The position numbers and the translations under genes were made by a program. The notes below the pieces were generated by a model. That model made no database searches, was not told where the DNA came from, and saw only the letters and a list, made by a program, of their open reading frames with translations. From NCBI GenBank assembly GCA_002748415.1, contig PDSI01000053.1:1-42235 (forward strand): a stretch of 42,235 bases of DNA, written 5' to 3'. This document shows, piece by piece, positions 33,354 to 42,235 of the stretch; position 1 is the first letter of the stretch, and every line of letters begins with the position of its first letter. Source of the DNA: Micrococcales bacterium. Lineage in GTDB: Bacteria > Actinomycetota > Actinomycetes > Actinomycetales > CAWJMD01.

Positions 33354-34472
33354 ATGGTGACGATCGCGCTGGATGCCACGCCGCTTCGCAAACCGCGATC
33401 CGGAGTCGGTCGCTACGTCCACGAGCTCACTCAGCACATCTCCGCATCCGAGGATGCTCCCGGCCAGGTGTGGCTGGCGCTGTCCCGGCAGGCCCGGTTC
33501 CCGGTAGCACTGCCGCCGGGTGCCCGGGTGGCGCCGCGCAACCTTCCGGCGCGGCTGTTGCTGCCGATGTGGTCGTTGACCGGGCGGCCGACCGTGGACC
33601 GGCTCACCGGCCCGGTCGGGTTGTTCCACGGCACCAACTACATCCTGGCTCCCACGCGTGCTGGGGTACCCAGGGTGCTCACCGTCCACGACCTCACGTT
33701 CCGGCGGTTTCCCGAGACGGTAGCTCCGCAGATGCGGCAGGTGCTGGCCAGGGTGCCCGCGGCCGCCCGGGCGGCGGATGCGGTGATCGCGGTCAGCCAT
33801 GCCATGGCCGAAGAGATCGCCGCCGAGCTGCGGGTCCCGGCCGAGCGGATCGTCGTGGCGCCGAACGGGGTTGATGACGACTGGTTCGATGCGGCACGGG
33901 CGGACGACGCCCGCCGCGACCTGGGGTTGCCGCAGCGCTACTTCGTGGCGGTGGGAACGCTCGAGCCGCGGAAGAACCTGCGGATGCTGGCCCGCGCGCA
34001 CGCCCAGGCCAGCAGGGCGGACCCGGGCCTCCCACCGTTGCTGATCGCCGGCGCGCACGGCTGGGGGGAGGTCTGGTCCGGCGGGCCACCGGACCCGGAC
34101 CGGGTGCGGTTGCTGGGCCGGTTGCCGGATGCCCGGCTGCAGGCGGTCGTGGCCGGCGCCGTCGCGTCGTGCTCCGCGTCCAGGTACGAGGGATTCGGGT
34201 TACCCGTGCTGGAGGCGATGGCCACCGGCACACCGGTGCTGGCCAGTGACATCGCGGCGCATCGCGAGGTGGTTGGTGACCTCGCCGAGGCAGACTCCGG
34301 GGTGCTTTTGCTGCCACCGGATGACGAGCAAGCCTGGGCGGATGCCCTGGTGCGGGCGGCCAGCATGCGAAGACCGTTGCTGCCCAGTCAGTTGCGGCAA
34401 CGGGCCCGGCAGTTCTCGTGGGCGGGTAGCGCCCGGGTTCATCTGCGGACGTACCGGGATTTGATGTCCTGA
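33354..34472 (+). CDS. GT4 glycosyltransferase
   Basis: A 372-residue GT-B enzyme. The N-domain begins [31 protein letters not shown] and [14 protein letters not shown] follow, [10 protein letters not shown] marks the start of the C-domain, and [24 protein letters not shown] carries the donor-binding E-x7-E motif near residue 275. It is closely similar to module 1 of the fused enzyme at 24305-26761, so the two may use related donors; proteins of this subgroup are often mannosyl- or rhamnosyltransferases. ATG 33354 sits just past a putative -10 box and lacks a ribosome site. It is divergent from gmd. Confidence 0.9.
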   Translation: MVTIALDATPLRKPRSGVGRYVHELTQHISASEDAPGQVWLALSRQARFPVALPPGARVAPRNLPARLLLPMWSLTGRPTVDRLTGPVGLFHGTNYILAPTRAGVPRVLTVHDLTFRRFPETVAPQMRQVLARVPAAARAADAVIAVSHAMAEEIAAELRVPAERIVVAPNGVDDDWFDAARADDARRDLGLPQRYFVAVGTLEPRKNLRMLARAHAQASRADPGLPPLLIAGAHGWGEVWSGGPPDPDRVRLLGRLPDARLQAVVAGAVASCSASRYEGFGLPVLEAMATGTPVLASDIAAHREVVGDLAEADSGVLLLPPDDEQAWADALVRAASMRRPLLPSQLRQRARQFSWAGSARVHLRTYRDLMS

Positions 34473-34485
34473 CCCTCACCCCCCT

Positions 34486-34570
34486 GCGCAGGTTGGTGGC
34501 GTGCGCAGGTTGGTGACATGCGCAGGGTGGTGACATGCGCAGGGTGGTGGCGCGCGCAGGCTGGTGGCGC
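34486..34570. repeat. Five-copy 17-bp tandem repeat
   Basis: Units begin at 34486, 34503, 34520, 34537 and 34554 with consensus GCGCAGGKTGGTGRCRY. They are contiguous with no spacers and lie just past the GT4 stop in the 127-nt convergent gap. Every unit ends with alternating GCGT, ACAT or GCGC, so variation is concentrated in the last four bases. Confidence 0.9.
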
Positions 34571-34576
34571 GGTTTA

Positions 34577-34592
34577 GGCCGGCGATCCGGCC
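34577..34592. terminator. Hairpin terminator between the GT4 and SpoIID-domain genes
   Basis: GGCCGG-CGAT-CCGGCC is a perfect 6-bp stem with a 4-nt loop, 8 nt past the minus-strand stop at 34600 and beside the 17-bp repeats. It can serve both convergent genes. Confidence 0.5.
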
Positions 34593-34599
34593 GGGAGCC

Positions 34600-36534
34600 T
34601 CAGGTGACCCGGTTGAAGTACTCCCGGGAGGCGGCCAGCCGGATCGGGATGCTGAAGTCACCGTCACGGGCCATCCTCGACAAATCGGCTGGTGTTCCAC
34701 CGTTGCGGCCGAGGAACGTCCGGTAGTACTGCTGCAAGCGCCGGTTCGCCGCCTGATGCGATGCGACCAGCTCCGGGGCCACCGACTCGTACCCGGTGCT
34801 GTTCACCCGCGCACCCCACAAGGTCAGTTCTGCCGCGGTCGCGTCCCGGCCGAGGAGCAACCGGTAGCCCCGGTGTAGCCACTCGGCTTGGCCGCCCGAC
34901 CCGGCCACCGCCTTCTCGGAAGCGAGTATCTCGGCCCGCACGGCGGTGCGAGAACCGGTTTCGCGCATCCGCCGCGCCCACTTGATCACCTCGAGGCCGT
35001 CGGGGTCGCGGCCCATCGCCGCAGGAAAGTCCTCCCAGACCAGGTCTTCGAGCCGCTCTTGGGTGAAGGCGACCTCCTTGACGAAGGCGGCCTGGGGGTA
35101 GCCATCACGCAACTGCCGGACCCTCCTGTCCATCCAGTCCGGCGTCGGCTCGCGGCCCAGGAAATCCCGGTAGACCCCCGTGGTCAAAGCCTGCGCCTGC
35201 GCTGCCGTCATGGACGAGGCCGCCGTGGTCTTGATACTGAACCAGTCGCTCTTCAGGCGCAGTTTCGACTTGGCCTGTTTGCCGGTGAAGGTCTTCGAGC
35301 GCCCCTGGGCGTCGACCGCCGTCACCTGCAGCACCCGGCCACCGTCGGCTCCCAGGCCGTTGCGACGGCTCACCGACAGCTTGGTCATCCCCGGCACTCC
35401 CAGCCGCGACTGCGCGTCCGCCCACGACAGGCTGGTGCTCCAGGACCGATTCGGGTTGGACCTGATGTCGTCACCATCGTCACGTACGGCCGGGAACGTC
35501 CCGCCTGCGGTGTGTCCGCCGGTGGATGAGGAGAACTCGGTGCGGGCCACCCGGCCGTTCGCGTGTTTGCGGACCACGCCCGCGGTGGCGGCCACAGCCG
35601 AGTTGGTGCGGGAGTCTTCCAAGCTCCTGGTCCCGGACGCGCCCCGGACGAACTCCCCGCCGTAGACCTGGCAAGCGGTGGTGTCGCAGGTGGTGGCCCA
35701 GCCGGATCGCGGCGAGGAGATGGCGTAACTGCGGGCCGCGACCGCCTGGGCCCGCAGCGCTTGCATGCCTTTGCCGCCGCCCAGCGACGCCCACGACGCC
35801 GGCGACTCCCGGGGCACCACGCCCTTGAGGTAGTCCTCCAGCCGGACCTCGTTGACGCTGGCCTGCTGGCTACCGGTATCGATCGCCCGCAGTTGGCCCC
35901 GGTAGCCACGGGTCCCGCCCGGTTCGCACAACTGCACGTGGCTGCCCCGGTTGGCGGTGTAGGCCGCGGAGGTGATCAGCGCCCCGGAGGACACCGAACC
36001 CGCCGCCGACCACGGCCCCGCGCACCCCGGCCCGGTCTGCACCGAGAAGGTCCCCGACCCGGACCGGGTCACCATGATCGCCGCATCCTTGATCCGCTTG
36101 CCGTTCAGTGCGAGGGCCGATCCGGTGGCGATGAGCGGCTTGCCGGTCAGGCGCAGCAGTTCGACACCGATGACCGGGTTGCCGGCCGATGCGGCGGAGG
36201 TACCGCTATAGAAATGGTTGAGAATCCGGGGTGCATCCCAGCCGTGGTCGACCGCGTAGCCTAACGCCCCGTACTGGCCCATCCCACGCCCGTGCCCCCA
36301 CCCGCGGCCGGAGAAAGTGACCTTTCCGGGTGTGGCCGCGGCCTGCCCGGCGGCGCCCCCGCCGGGCTGCGTCGCCTCGGCCGCCCGGGCGGGGGCCGAC
36401 ACCGCGGCGGCACCGACGACCAGCCAACTCATGACGAACCAGGACAAGGCCCTCCGCCATCCGCTGCGCCGCCCACCGGCGGTGCTGGGCGGTCGGCTGC
36501 CGAACCTGGGCTCATCGAAGCGGAATCGTGGCAT
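34600..36534 (-). CDS. Secreted SpoIID/LytB-domain protein with DUF4214-like C-terminal repeats
   Basis: A 644-residue exported protein. A basic N-terminus precedes a hydrophobic signal segment (about 30-52). GRGWGHGRGMGQYGALGYA (77-95) and the SpoIID core VRLEDYLKGVVPRESPASW (230-248) with candidate catalytic E243 and RAQAVAARSYA follow; SpoIID enzymes are lytic transglycosylases acting on denuded glycan. Residues about 470-640 hold three DUF4214-like units (YRDFLGREPTPDWMDRRV; YRLLLGRDATAAELTLW; YRTFLGRNGG). ATG 36534 has a very strong GAGGAGGAAG site; the frame is open 54 codons further. The amidase upstream carries the same kind of repeats, so both probably act on the same wall structure. 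Confidence 0.87.
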   Translation of the reverse strand: MPRFRFDEPRFGSRPPSTAGGRRSGWRRALSWFVMSWLVVGAAAVSAPARAAEATQPGGGAAGQAAATPGKVTFSGRGWGHGRGMGQYGALGYAVDHGWDAPRILNHFYSGTSAASAGNPVIGVELLRLTGKPLIATGSALALNGKRIKDAAIMVTRSGSGTFSVQTGPGCAGPWSAAGSVSSGALITSAAYTANRGSHVQLCEPGGTRGYRGQLRAIDTGSQQASVNEVRLEDYLKGVVPRESPASWASLGGGKGMQALRAQAVAARSYAISSPRSGWATTCDTTACQVYGGEFVRGASGTRSLEDSRTNSAVAATAGVVRKHANGRVARTEFSSSTGGHTAGGTFPAVRDDGDDIRSNPNRSWSTSLSWADAQSRLGVPGMTKLSVSRRNGLGADGGRVLQVTAVDAQGRSKTFTGKQAKSKLRLKSDWFSIKTTAASSMTAAQAQALTTGVYRDFLGREPTPDWMDRRVRQLRDGYPQAAFVKEVAFTQERLEDLVWEDFPAAMGRDPDGLEVIKWARRMRETGSRTAVRAEILASEKAVAGSGGQAEWLHRGYRLLLGRDATAAELTLWGARVNSTGYESVAPELVASHQAANRRLQQYYRTFLGRNGGTPADLSRMARDGDFSIPIRLAASREYFNRVT

Positions 36535-36692
36535 CGCGGCTTCCTCCTCAGGGACGATGTGCGGCCGGGAGCGGCCCGGGCCGATAGTGACAGCCCACCG
36601 CCGGGTCGGCGAGTCGGAGCGTGTCGGCTCAACGCGGTTCTGGGTGCCGCGACAGGAACACGACCCCTGGGGTGGTGGTGCCACCGATATGT

Positions 36693-38534
36693 TCAATAGC
36701 GCTGCCTGGCCCGCCGGGCGTACTCAGAACTACTCATCAACGACCGGCGCAGCGCCTCGTCCCCATACCGACGTACGGCGGCCGCCCGGCTGGTCCTGGC
36801 GGCAGGATGTGGGGCCCGCCCCAGGTAGGCCCGGTAGCCCCGGTCGATACGCCGGTGCGCGCCCTCGACCGACCCGTAAACCATGTCGGCGACCGACGTC
36901 CGGCCACGGCGGGCCGTCGCCGCGCCCCAGGTCTTCACGTCGCCCGCCCTGGCTTCGCGCTCCAGCACCCGCCGGAACAACAGCTTCACGAACCCGCTGC
37001 GGGTGCTGCCGGCCTGCCGGTAGAACTCCGCGCTGCCGGCCAGCCGGGCCACCAGTGTGGTGTCGTTGACCCGTCCGGTTCGCAGTTGCTCGCCCCAGTG
37101 GTCCTGCTCCGAGCGCGACGCCGAGCGGCCCAGGACCAGTCGATAGGCGGTGTCCACCACCCGACGACGGCTGTCGACATGGGCGGAAATCCCGGTGATC
37201 AGCCGGCTGCGCGAGGTCATGGCGGTGGCCTGCCAGTAGCGCACCGACGCATCGGACGCCTCTCGCCGCAGGGTGTCCCGGTACACCGCCCTGGTCATCG
37301 CGGCCGCATTCACCGCGGACTGCGCCCGCGCCCTGATACCGCCCAGCGTGCGGTAGGCAGCCGTCCCAGGACAGCTGGTCAAGCCGACGTCCCGGTGTCC
37401 CATCACCCGGGGCACGTTCACCTGTCGGCCGGCCGGGAATTTCACGCTGCCCGCGCCGGGGACGTAGTTCACCCTGCTGTTCGGTTGTGCGCCGTACTTG
37501 GACAACCGCCAGGCAATGACGTTGGCCACGGCCGCCTGAGTCCTGGCGGGTGGGGTGGACCTGGAGTAGGTGCCGAGGATGGCAATACCCACGGTTCCTT
37601 TGTTGAACCCGGCCGCGTGTGCACCGATGCGGGCGCTGGTGATGCTGCCCCGCCGGCCCTCGTAGACGTTGCCCCACTTGTCGACGATGAAGTTGTAGCC
37701 GATGTCGCACCAGCCGCGGGTTTTCGTGTGGTACGCGTAGTCGCCCCGGATCTGGCGCATCGCCTGAGCCTTGGAGGAGTAGCCGTTCGACCCGGCGGTG
37801 TGATGCACGACGGCGGCGAAGGCGCGCGGGTGCGCCGCCCTGTCGCTACACGTCAGTCTCTCGTCCGCACCCCAGTCGGACCGGCGGATCACCGCGGGCC
37901 GGGCAGCACCGTGCGCGCCCATCCGCTCACCGGAAGCGGTCCCGTCCTTGGCCGAGCGGCCCGGATCCACCAGCGCAAGTTCCAGCTGCTCATCCGCAGG
38001 CACCTGGGCAGCGCTGACCGAACCGTCGGTAACCACCCGGGTCTGCACCGCGTCGGCATCGCCGACCCACACCGGTGCCGTCGCCCGCTTCTCGGACCCG
38101 GCGTATTCCGCCGAGTCGCTGTCAGGTCCCTCCTGGTCATCGGCGGGCAGCGTCTGCCACTTCCCCCAGCTGCCGTCAAGGGCCCTGGCTCGCACCTGCA
38201 CGCTGTTCGCCTTGACATTGTCGCCGGGAAGGACGGCACCCACCATGGCGAACTGGTCGGTGTCGATCTGCTCGGACGCCAGAAAGGCGGTCTGCTCACC
38301 GGCAGGCCGCTCGCCCATGTCGTTCTCATGGGTGTGCGCCCGGCCCTGCTCGCCGTCCGCCTGCCGGCCGGAATCCGGCGCCGCGTCGCTACTGGTGCGT
38401 TCGGTCAGCGACACGGTAACACTGTGTACCTCGGCGGCCACCCCCTCTTCGGCCGCGGTGACCGGTGCCAGGGTCTGGCTGAACAGACCAACCGCCGCAG
38501 TGGCGGTCAACAGCACAATTCGACGTATCCGCAT
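36693..38534 (-). CDS. Secreted PGRP/amidase_2 N-acetylmuramoyl-L-alanine amidase with DUF4214-like repeats
   Basis: A 613-residue protein with signal peptide (1-27, cleavage near PVTAAEE), an N-terminal beta-rich region (about 35-205), an amidase_2/PGRP domain (about 214-395) and a C-terminal DUF4214-like array (about 405-610: YRDTLRREASDASVRYW; YRLVLGRSASRSEQDHW; FRRVLEREARAGDVKTW; YRAYLGRAP). Zinc ligands are likely H244 (VVHHTAGS), H380 (MGHRD) and C388 (SCPGTAAY). It should cleave the bond between muramic acid and the stem peptide. ATG 38534 is preceded by GAGAGGG at 11 nt; GTG 38546 is an alternative. The SpoIID gene follows after 158 nt on the same strand. Confidence 0.9.
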   Translation of the reverse strand: MRIRRIVLLTATAAVGLFSQTLAPVTAAEEGVAAEVHSVTVSLTERTSSDAAPDSGRQADGEQGRAHTHENDMGERPAGEQTAFLASEQIDTDQFAMVGAVLPGDNVKANSVQVRARALDGSWGKWQTLPADDQEGPDSDSAEYAGSEKRATAPVWVGDADAVQTRVVTDGSVSAAQVPADEQLELALVDPGRSAKDGTASGERMGAHGAARPAVIRRSDWGADERLTCSDRAAHPRAFAAVVHHTAGSNGYSSKAQAMRQIRGDYAYHTKTRGWCDIGYNFIVDKWGNVYEGRRGSITSARIGAHAAGFNKGTVGIAILGTYSRSTPPARTQAAVANVIAWRLSKYGAQPNSRVNYVPGAGSVKFPAGRQVNVPRVMGHRDVGLTSCPGTAAYRTLGGIRARAQSAVNAAAMTRAVYRDTLRREASDASVRYWQATAMTSRSRLITGISAHVDSRRRVVDTAYRLVLGRSASRSEQDHWGEQLRTGRVNDTTLVARLAGSAEFYRQAGSTRSGFVKLLFRRVLEREARAGDVKTWGAATARRGRTSVADMVYGSVEGAHRRIDRGYRAYLGRAPHPAARTSRAAAVRRYGDEALRRSLMSSSEYARRARQRY

Positions 38535-38952
38535 GGGCCCAGGCACCCTCTCGACGTAGTGACACGGCAATCCGGCTGGGTTTCTCATCCATTCGGCCTC
38601 ACCGCTATTCGGTCTCCCCGCACATCTATCTTGAGCCCCCACCCGGATGAATGTCACCTGGCCGTAGCAACCGAACGTCACAAAGCGGTCTCAGCGTGCG
38701 TTATCGGGCCAATTCGGGCGGCAGGGCGTGAGGCGAATCACAACCCAGAGTGCCGGGGCGACAACCCTCTTCGTCACCGAACGGCACTCCTCGAATGCAC
38801 GCCGTGCACGTTTCTTGATGGCCGAGATGATCCGGTAAGAACGCGATATGTCACCTGCGGCGCGCCGGGCACGACCGGACGGATCAACGGCGTCCAGCGC
38901 AGACGCGCAGCGGCCGAAACGGGGAACACCTCCCCGACGTCGAAGGCTGCTG
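38535..38952. other. Divergent region between the amidase and GH30 genes
   Basis: Holds the promoters of both genes and, if translation begins at 38848, the first 35 codons of the GH30 frame. The stretch 38580-38720 is AT-richer. TTGATG followed by TAAGAA about 20 nt before 38848 is a possible but poorly spaced GH30 promoter. No additional gene is supported. Confidence 0.45.
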
Positions 38953-40467
38953 ATGTACCTGCGCGCTCCGCTCGCCCGATTGCACCCGGTCCGTACCCTC
39001 GTCGCCGCGGCGATGCTGGCCAGTACGCTCATCGGCACGACTCAGCAACCCGCGATCCAGTCACGCTCCGGCCCGGCCGCCGAACAGCCGGCCCGGGCCG
39101 GCAAGTCTTCCGCCGCGGCCCCGGTCATCCGGTGGACACTGACCAGAGGAGACGAGCGGGCTCAACTGACCCGCCAGCGGAACCTGAAGCCCCGTAGGGC
39201 CCGGTCGGCCTTCGGCACCCGGCCGCGGGCCGGTGACCTGGGTATCGACATGTCTCGGCGCGGCCAGGAATTCGTCGGAGTCGGAGCTGCCTTGACCGAG
39301 TCATCCGCGGTGCTGCTGTCCTCGCTGCCGAAGCCTGCTCGCGCTCAGGTATTGGAGGACCTGTTCCACCCCACTCGGGGCGCAGGCATCTCGTTGTTGC
39401 GGGTTCCGCTGGGGGCCAGTGACTTCGCCCTCGCCGACTACACCTACAACGACCTGCCCGCCGGCTCGACGGATCCGCAGTTGCGGAATTTCTCGATGCA
39501 GCGAGACTTCACTCATGTGCTCCCGGTGCTCGCCGAAGCAACCCGCATCAACCCCGACCTGCAGGTGATGCTGACCCCGTGGAGTGCTCCGGCATGGATG
39601 AAATCCAGCGGCAGCACGCACGGTGGAAAGCTGTTGTCGCGGTGGGAGAGCGTCTACGCCGAGTACCTGGCCAGATCGGCGGCCGGTTTCCACCAGAACG
39701 GTATCCGGGTGGCGGCCCTGAGCGTGGCCAACGAGCCCGGCTACGCCACCGCCGACTATCCGTCCATGTGGCTCGGCACCGCCCAACAGGTCCGGCTGGG
39801 CATACTCACCCGGAAGGCACTGGACTCACGCGGCCTGCACGAGGTGGACCTGCTGGCCCTGGACCACAACTGGTCCGACGCCGACACCGCGTTGCGGATC
39901 GTCTCCCAGGCGGGTGGCGCCTACGCCGGGGCGGCGTTCCACTGCTACGACGGTGATGTGTCGGCCCAGGCCAAGATCCCACCCGCGACCGCAGGTGTCT
40001 GGACCACCGAGTGCTCCGGCGGAGACTGGGCAACCTCGTACCCGGACAATCTGGCCTGGGGCGCCACCAACATGCTCATCGGCGCGCTGCGCAACGGCTC
40101 CAGTGCGGTGATGTGGTGGAACATCGCCCTGGACCCCGACCACGGGCCACGTAACGGTGGATGCCAGGACTGCCGCGGGGTGATCACCGTGGACCCCACC
40201 ACCGGGCAGGTCACCCACAACGTCGAGTACCACCTGCTGGCCCACGCCGGCCGGTTCATCCCGCGCGGCTCGGTCCGGGTGGGCAGCGCGGCTCGCGCGC
40301 GCAGCGGCGTCGACTCGGTGGCCTTCCACACCCCGGACGACCGCATCGTGCTGCTGGCGCTCAACCCGGCCGGGACCACCCGGCGCATCCTGATCCGCCA
40401 CAACGGCCGTGAGGTGCGCCAGGCGATACCGGCGCGATCCCTGGCAACGTTCAGCTGGCCCCGATAG
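38953..40467 (+). CDS. Secreted GH30-family glycoside hydrolase (glucosylceramidase-like)
   Basis: A 504-residue exported glycosidase. The signal segment is PVRTLVAAAMLASTLIG (12-28). The (beta/alpha)8 barrel contains EFVGVGAALTESSAVLLSSL (106-125), LRVPLGASDFAL, MLTPWSAPAWMK (206-217), the acid/base E261 in SVANEPGY and the nucleophile E353 in WTTECSGG, all characteristic of GH30; a beta domain closes the protein. Substrate unknown (beta-glucosides or related). I prefer ATG 38953, which has GAAGG 6 nt upstream and gives a normal signal peptide; ATG 38848 would add 35 Arg-rich residues. The stop codon abuts that of the convergent acyltransferase gene with no gap. Confidence 0.87.
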   Translation: MYLRAPLARLHPVRTLVAAAMLASTLIGTTQQPAIQSRSGPAAEQPARAGKSSAAAPVIRWTLTRGDERAQLTRQRNLKPRRARSAFGTRPRAGDLGIDMSRRGQEFVGVGAALTESSAVLLSSLPKPARAQVLEDLFHPTRGAGISLLRVPLGASDFALADYTYNDLPAGSTDPQLRNFSMQRDFTHVLPVLAEATRINPDLQVMLTPWSAPAWMKSSGSTHGGKLLSRWESVYAEYLARSAAGFHQNGIRVAALSVANEPGYATADYPSMWLGTAQQVRLGILTRKALDSRGLHEVDLLALDHNWSDADTALRIVSQAGGAYAGAAFHCYDGDVSAQAKIPPATAGVWTTECSGGDWATSYPDNLAWGATNMLIGALRNGSSAVMWWNIALDPDHGPRNGGCQDCRGVITVDPTTGQVTHNVEYHLLAHAGRFIPRGSVRVGSAARARSGVDSVAFHTPDDRIVLLALNPAGTTRRILIRHNGREVRQAIPARSLATFSWPR

Positions 40468-42235
40468 TCACCCCAGTGCCCGGTCGATCTCACCTTCCAG
40501 CAGCGGGGTAAGCAACGCCGAGTACGTCGCGCTGACATGGCTGTTGTCGCTGTAGACCACCGTGTTGCCGACCAGGGCAGGGCATTTGGTCTTCTCACAG
40601 AACCACGATGTCGGCTCCACGGTGGCTGCCCCCGCCTGCTCGGCCACCTGTAGCGTGCCTTTTCTGCGGGCCGGGTCGCTGCGCGCGACGTTCACCGAGA
40701 CCACGCACGCGGCTGCGCTGTCGACGTTGTCGGCCAGGCAGGTCGGCACATCTTGCTGCGGGTACGGCGTATCGCCCATGACCAGCACCTGCGCGCCGGT
40801 GGCCCGCAGCTGTTCGACGGTCCGGCGCACGCCGCGCTCCCAGCGCGGAGTCAGAGTCGCGTCTCGCGAAGTCGAGCCGATAGCCGCGCTGGTCAACACC
40901 AGGTCAGGCGACTCGGCCTTGATGCGGCTGAGCGCGTTGGCTCGCCAGGCATAGCACTCGGTGTAGTCGCGCTTGAGCTTGGAGTTCACCAGCTGCACGT
41001 CGTACAGCGGGCAACCAGACTTGGTGAGATTCACCAGCCGCCAACCCCGTTCGACCGCCAGCTTCTCCAGGGCCGGCATCCACTGATAAGCGTGCGAGTC
41101 ACCGGTGACGACGACGGTGCGCGCGCCGTCCTCCGCGCCGAACACACAAGTCCCCTCCGGCTCCCGGGCAAGCGTGGTGTCCAGCAGATCCACCATGCAC
41201 GACACCCCGTCGCCGGTGCTCGGCACCGGCTTGTCCTCGGCCGACTCGGCAATGCCGGGGTCGGTGTTGCTGGGCACCGCACCCAGGGTGGTCGCCGAGG
41301 TGACGGCCTGGCGCAGCGAGGCGGCCGTGACGTCCTGCAGCGGCTCCACGTAGCTGCCGGTACCCCGTGGATCCGGGACGGCCAGTAAGGTCGCGGCGGC
41401 GGTGCTGCTGCTCACCAGCACCATGGTGACACCGAGGGCCAGCGCCCGTACCGGCCGCGCCGCGAGGCTTGCTGCCCGGCGCAGCGGATCCTCCAGTGAG
41501 CCGAAGGTGAAGGTGGACAGCCAGGTCGCGATCAGAGCCACCACGCAGGCCTGCCACACCGTGAGCTGATCGGTGCCCAGGTAGTAGGGGGCGAGGACGA
41601 GCAGCGGCCAATGCCACAGATACAACCCGTAAGAGATCTTCCCCAACCCCTGAGACAACGGCTGAGCCAACAACACCCGCTCCGCACTGGTAGCCCGCGA
41701 CAAACCCGCAACCACCACCATGCACGTCCCACCCACCGGCAACAACGCCCAATACCCAGGAAACGCCGAAGACTCAGTAATCACCACCGCCGAAACAGCG
41801 ATCACCACCAACCCCGACCACGCCAACCAACCCCGCCCCAACCACGACCGGCGAGCCAACCACCCCGCATTCACCGCGACCAACCCACCAGCAGCCAACT
41901 CCCACGCCCGCGCCGGCGTCACAAAATACGCCAACGACTGCGCCACCTGCGTCTGATGCACCCCAAACACAAACGACGCCACACCACCGGCACCGACCAC
42001 CAGATTCAACCCCACCCGCGACACACCCGGCCGGCCCCCACCAGACCGCCGCCGCGACCACCACACCCCCGAAGCAGCCAACACCAACACCGGCCACACC
42101 AGATAAAACTGCTCCTCAATCGCCAACGACCAAAAATGCTGAAACGCCGACGACGACTCCGCCGCCCCGTAATCAACACCCTCGACCGCCAACCGCACAT
42201 TCATCGCGAACAACGACGCCCACACCGCATCCGCC
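40468..42235 (-). CDS. Acyltransferase-3/SGNH O-acetyltransferase (OafA-type), 5' end outside the window
   Basis: The frame is open to the right edge, so the first 100 or so residues are missing. The visible 588 residues begin inside the acyltransferase-3 domain (ASLFAMNVRLAVEGVDY; QHFWSLAIEEQFYLVWPVLVL), pass through further membrane spans including GKISYGLYLWHWPLLVLAPYY, and end in an extracellular SGNH domain: VTGDSHAYQW holds the nucleophile Ser, and SDNSHVS near the C-terminus the catalytic His. Such proteins acetylate wall or capsular sugars. Codon use changes sharply near 41640: upstream coding is dominated by G and T in third positions with few C, downstream by C and G, suggesting a mosaic gene. 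Confidence 0.9.
   Translation of the reverse strand, partial: ADAVWASLFAMNVRLAVEGVDYGAAESSSAFQHFWSLAIEEQFYLVWPVLVLAASGVWWSRRRSGGGRPGVSRVGLNLVVGAGGVASFVFGVHQTQVAQSLAYFVTPARAWELAAGGLVAVNAGWLARRSWLGRGWLAWSGLVVIAVSAVVITESSAFPGYWALLPVGGTCMVVVAGLSRATSAERVLLAQPLSQGLGKISYGLYLWHWPLLVLAPYYLGTDQLTVWQACVVALIATWLSTFTFGSLEDPLRRAASLAARPVRALALGVTMVLVSSSTAAATLLAVPDPRGTGSYVEPLQDVTAASLRQAVTSATTLGAVPSNTDPGIAESAEDKPVPSTGDGVSCMVDLLDTTLAREPEGTCVFGAEDGARTVVVTGDSHAYQWMPALEKLAVERGWRLVNLTKSGCPLYDVQLVNSKLKRDYTECYAWRANALSRIKAESPDLVLTSAAIGSTSRDATLTPRWERGVRRTVEQLRATGAQVLVMGDTPYPQQDVPTCLADNVDSAAACVVSVNVARSDPARRKGTLQVAEQAGAATVEPTSWFCEKTKCPALVGNTVVYSDNSHVSATYSALLTPLLEGEIDRALG

Overview
This 42.2-kb window is chromosomal DNA from a high-GC actinobacterium. 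The evidence is a WhiB regulator divergent from the F420 genes fbiA and fbiB, the DUF3499, DUF5719, DUF4230 and TIGR03089 families, GTG starts, ATGA/GTGA-coupled operons and a strong preference for G or C in third codon positions. The order ahcY, SIS protein, Trm112-like protein, manB, DUF3499, zincin-like protein, DUF5719/glycosyltransferase, whiB2, fbiA, fbiB and TIGR03089 resembles the mycobacterial Rv3256c-Rv3268 neighbourhood. I can name the group but not the genus.

Layout. (1) 0.5-4.5 kb, minus strand: ahcY, then a tightly coupled acetyltransferase, aminotransferase and dehydrogenase trio of the WbpD/WbpE/WbpB (WlbB/C/A) type, expected to build a 2,3-diacetamido-uronic acid nucleotide sugar. 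(2) 4.7-8.3 kb, minus: a mannose/glucose phosphate block of a SIS-domain isomerase-like protein, a Trm112-like peptide, manB, a zinc-ribbon protein and a DUF3499 protein. (3) 8.3-11.9 kb: an accessory insertion with a CbiX-like/[2Fe-2S] ferredoxin fusion, a probably frameshifted small ORF, an AT-richer LCM-family methyltransferase, and repeat-filled DNA (80-bp palindromic elements, a 155-bp direct duplication, 20-bp tandem repeats). (4) 11.9-24.3 kb: zincin-like protein, a decayed alpha/beta hydrolase, DUF5719, a 1143-residue membrane glycosyltransferase, whiB2, fbiA, an unusual fbiB, a HhH-GPD glycosylase, DUF4230, a lipoprotein and a TIGR03089 protein. (5) 24.3-34.5 kb: a surface-glycan module with a two-headed GT4 glycosyltransferase, manA, an LPG-synthase-type membrane protein, a SAM methyltransferase, a polyprenyl-sugar type GT2, two tandem GDP-mannose 4,6-dehydratase homologues and a second GT4. 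(6) 34.6-42.2 kb: secreted wall proteins (SpoIID-domain protein, PGRP amidase, both with DUF4214-like C-terminal repeats), a GH30 glycosidase, and an acyltransferase/SGNH protein cut by the right window edge.

Taken together the genes make and assemble cell-envelope carbohydrate. ManA and ManB supply mannose phosphates; the dehydratases turn GDP-mannose into 4-keto-6-deoxy sugars; the WbpDEB set supplies a diacetamido uronic acid; the glycosyltransferases, flippase-like membrane protein, methyltransferase and acyltransferase assemble and decorate the product. F420 synthesis and SAM recycling sit inside this block. No phage, CRISPR array, transposase, tRNA or rRNA gene was seen. The most unusual items are the FbiB C-terminal replacement, the fused GT4-GT4 enzyme, the coding-bias switch inside the acyltransferase gene, the hairpin-rich ahcY leader, and the repeat-rich accessory insertion.
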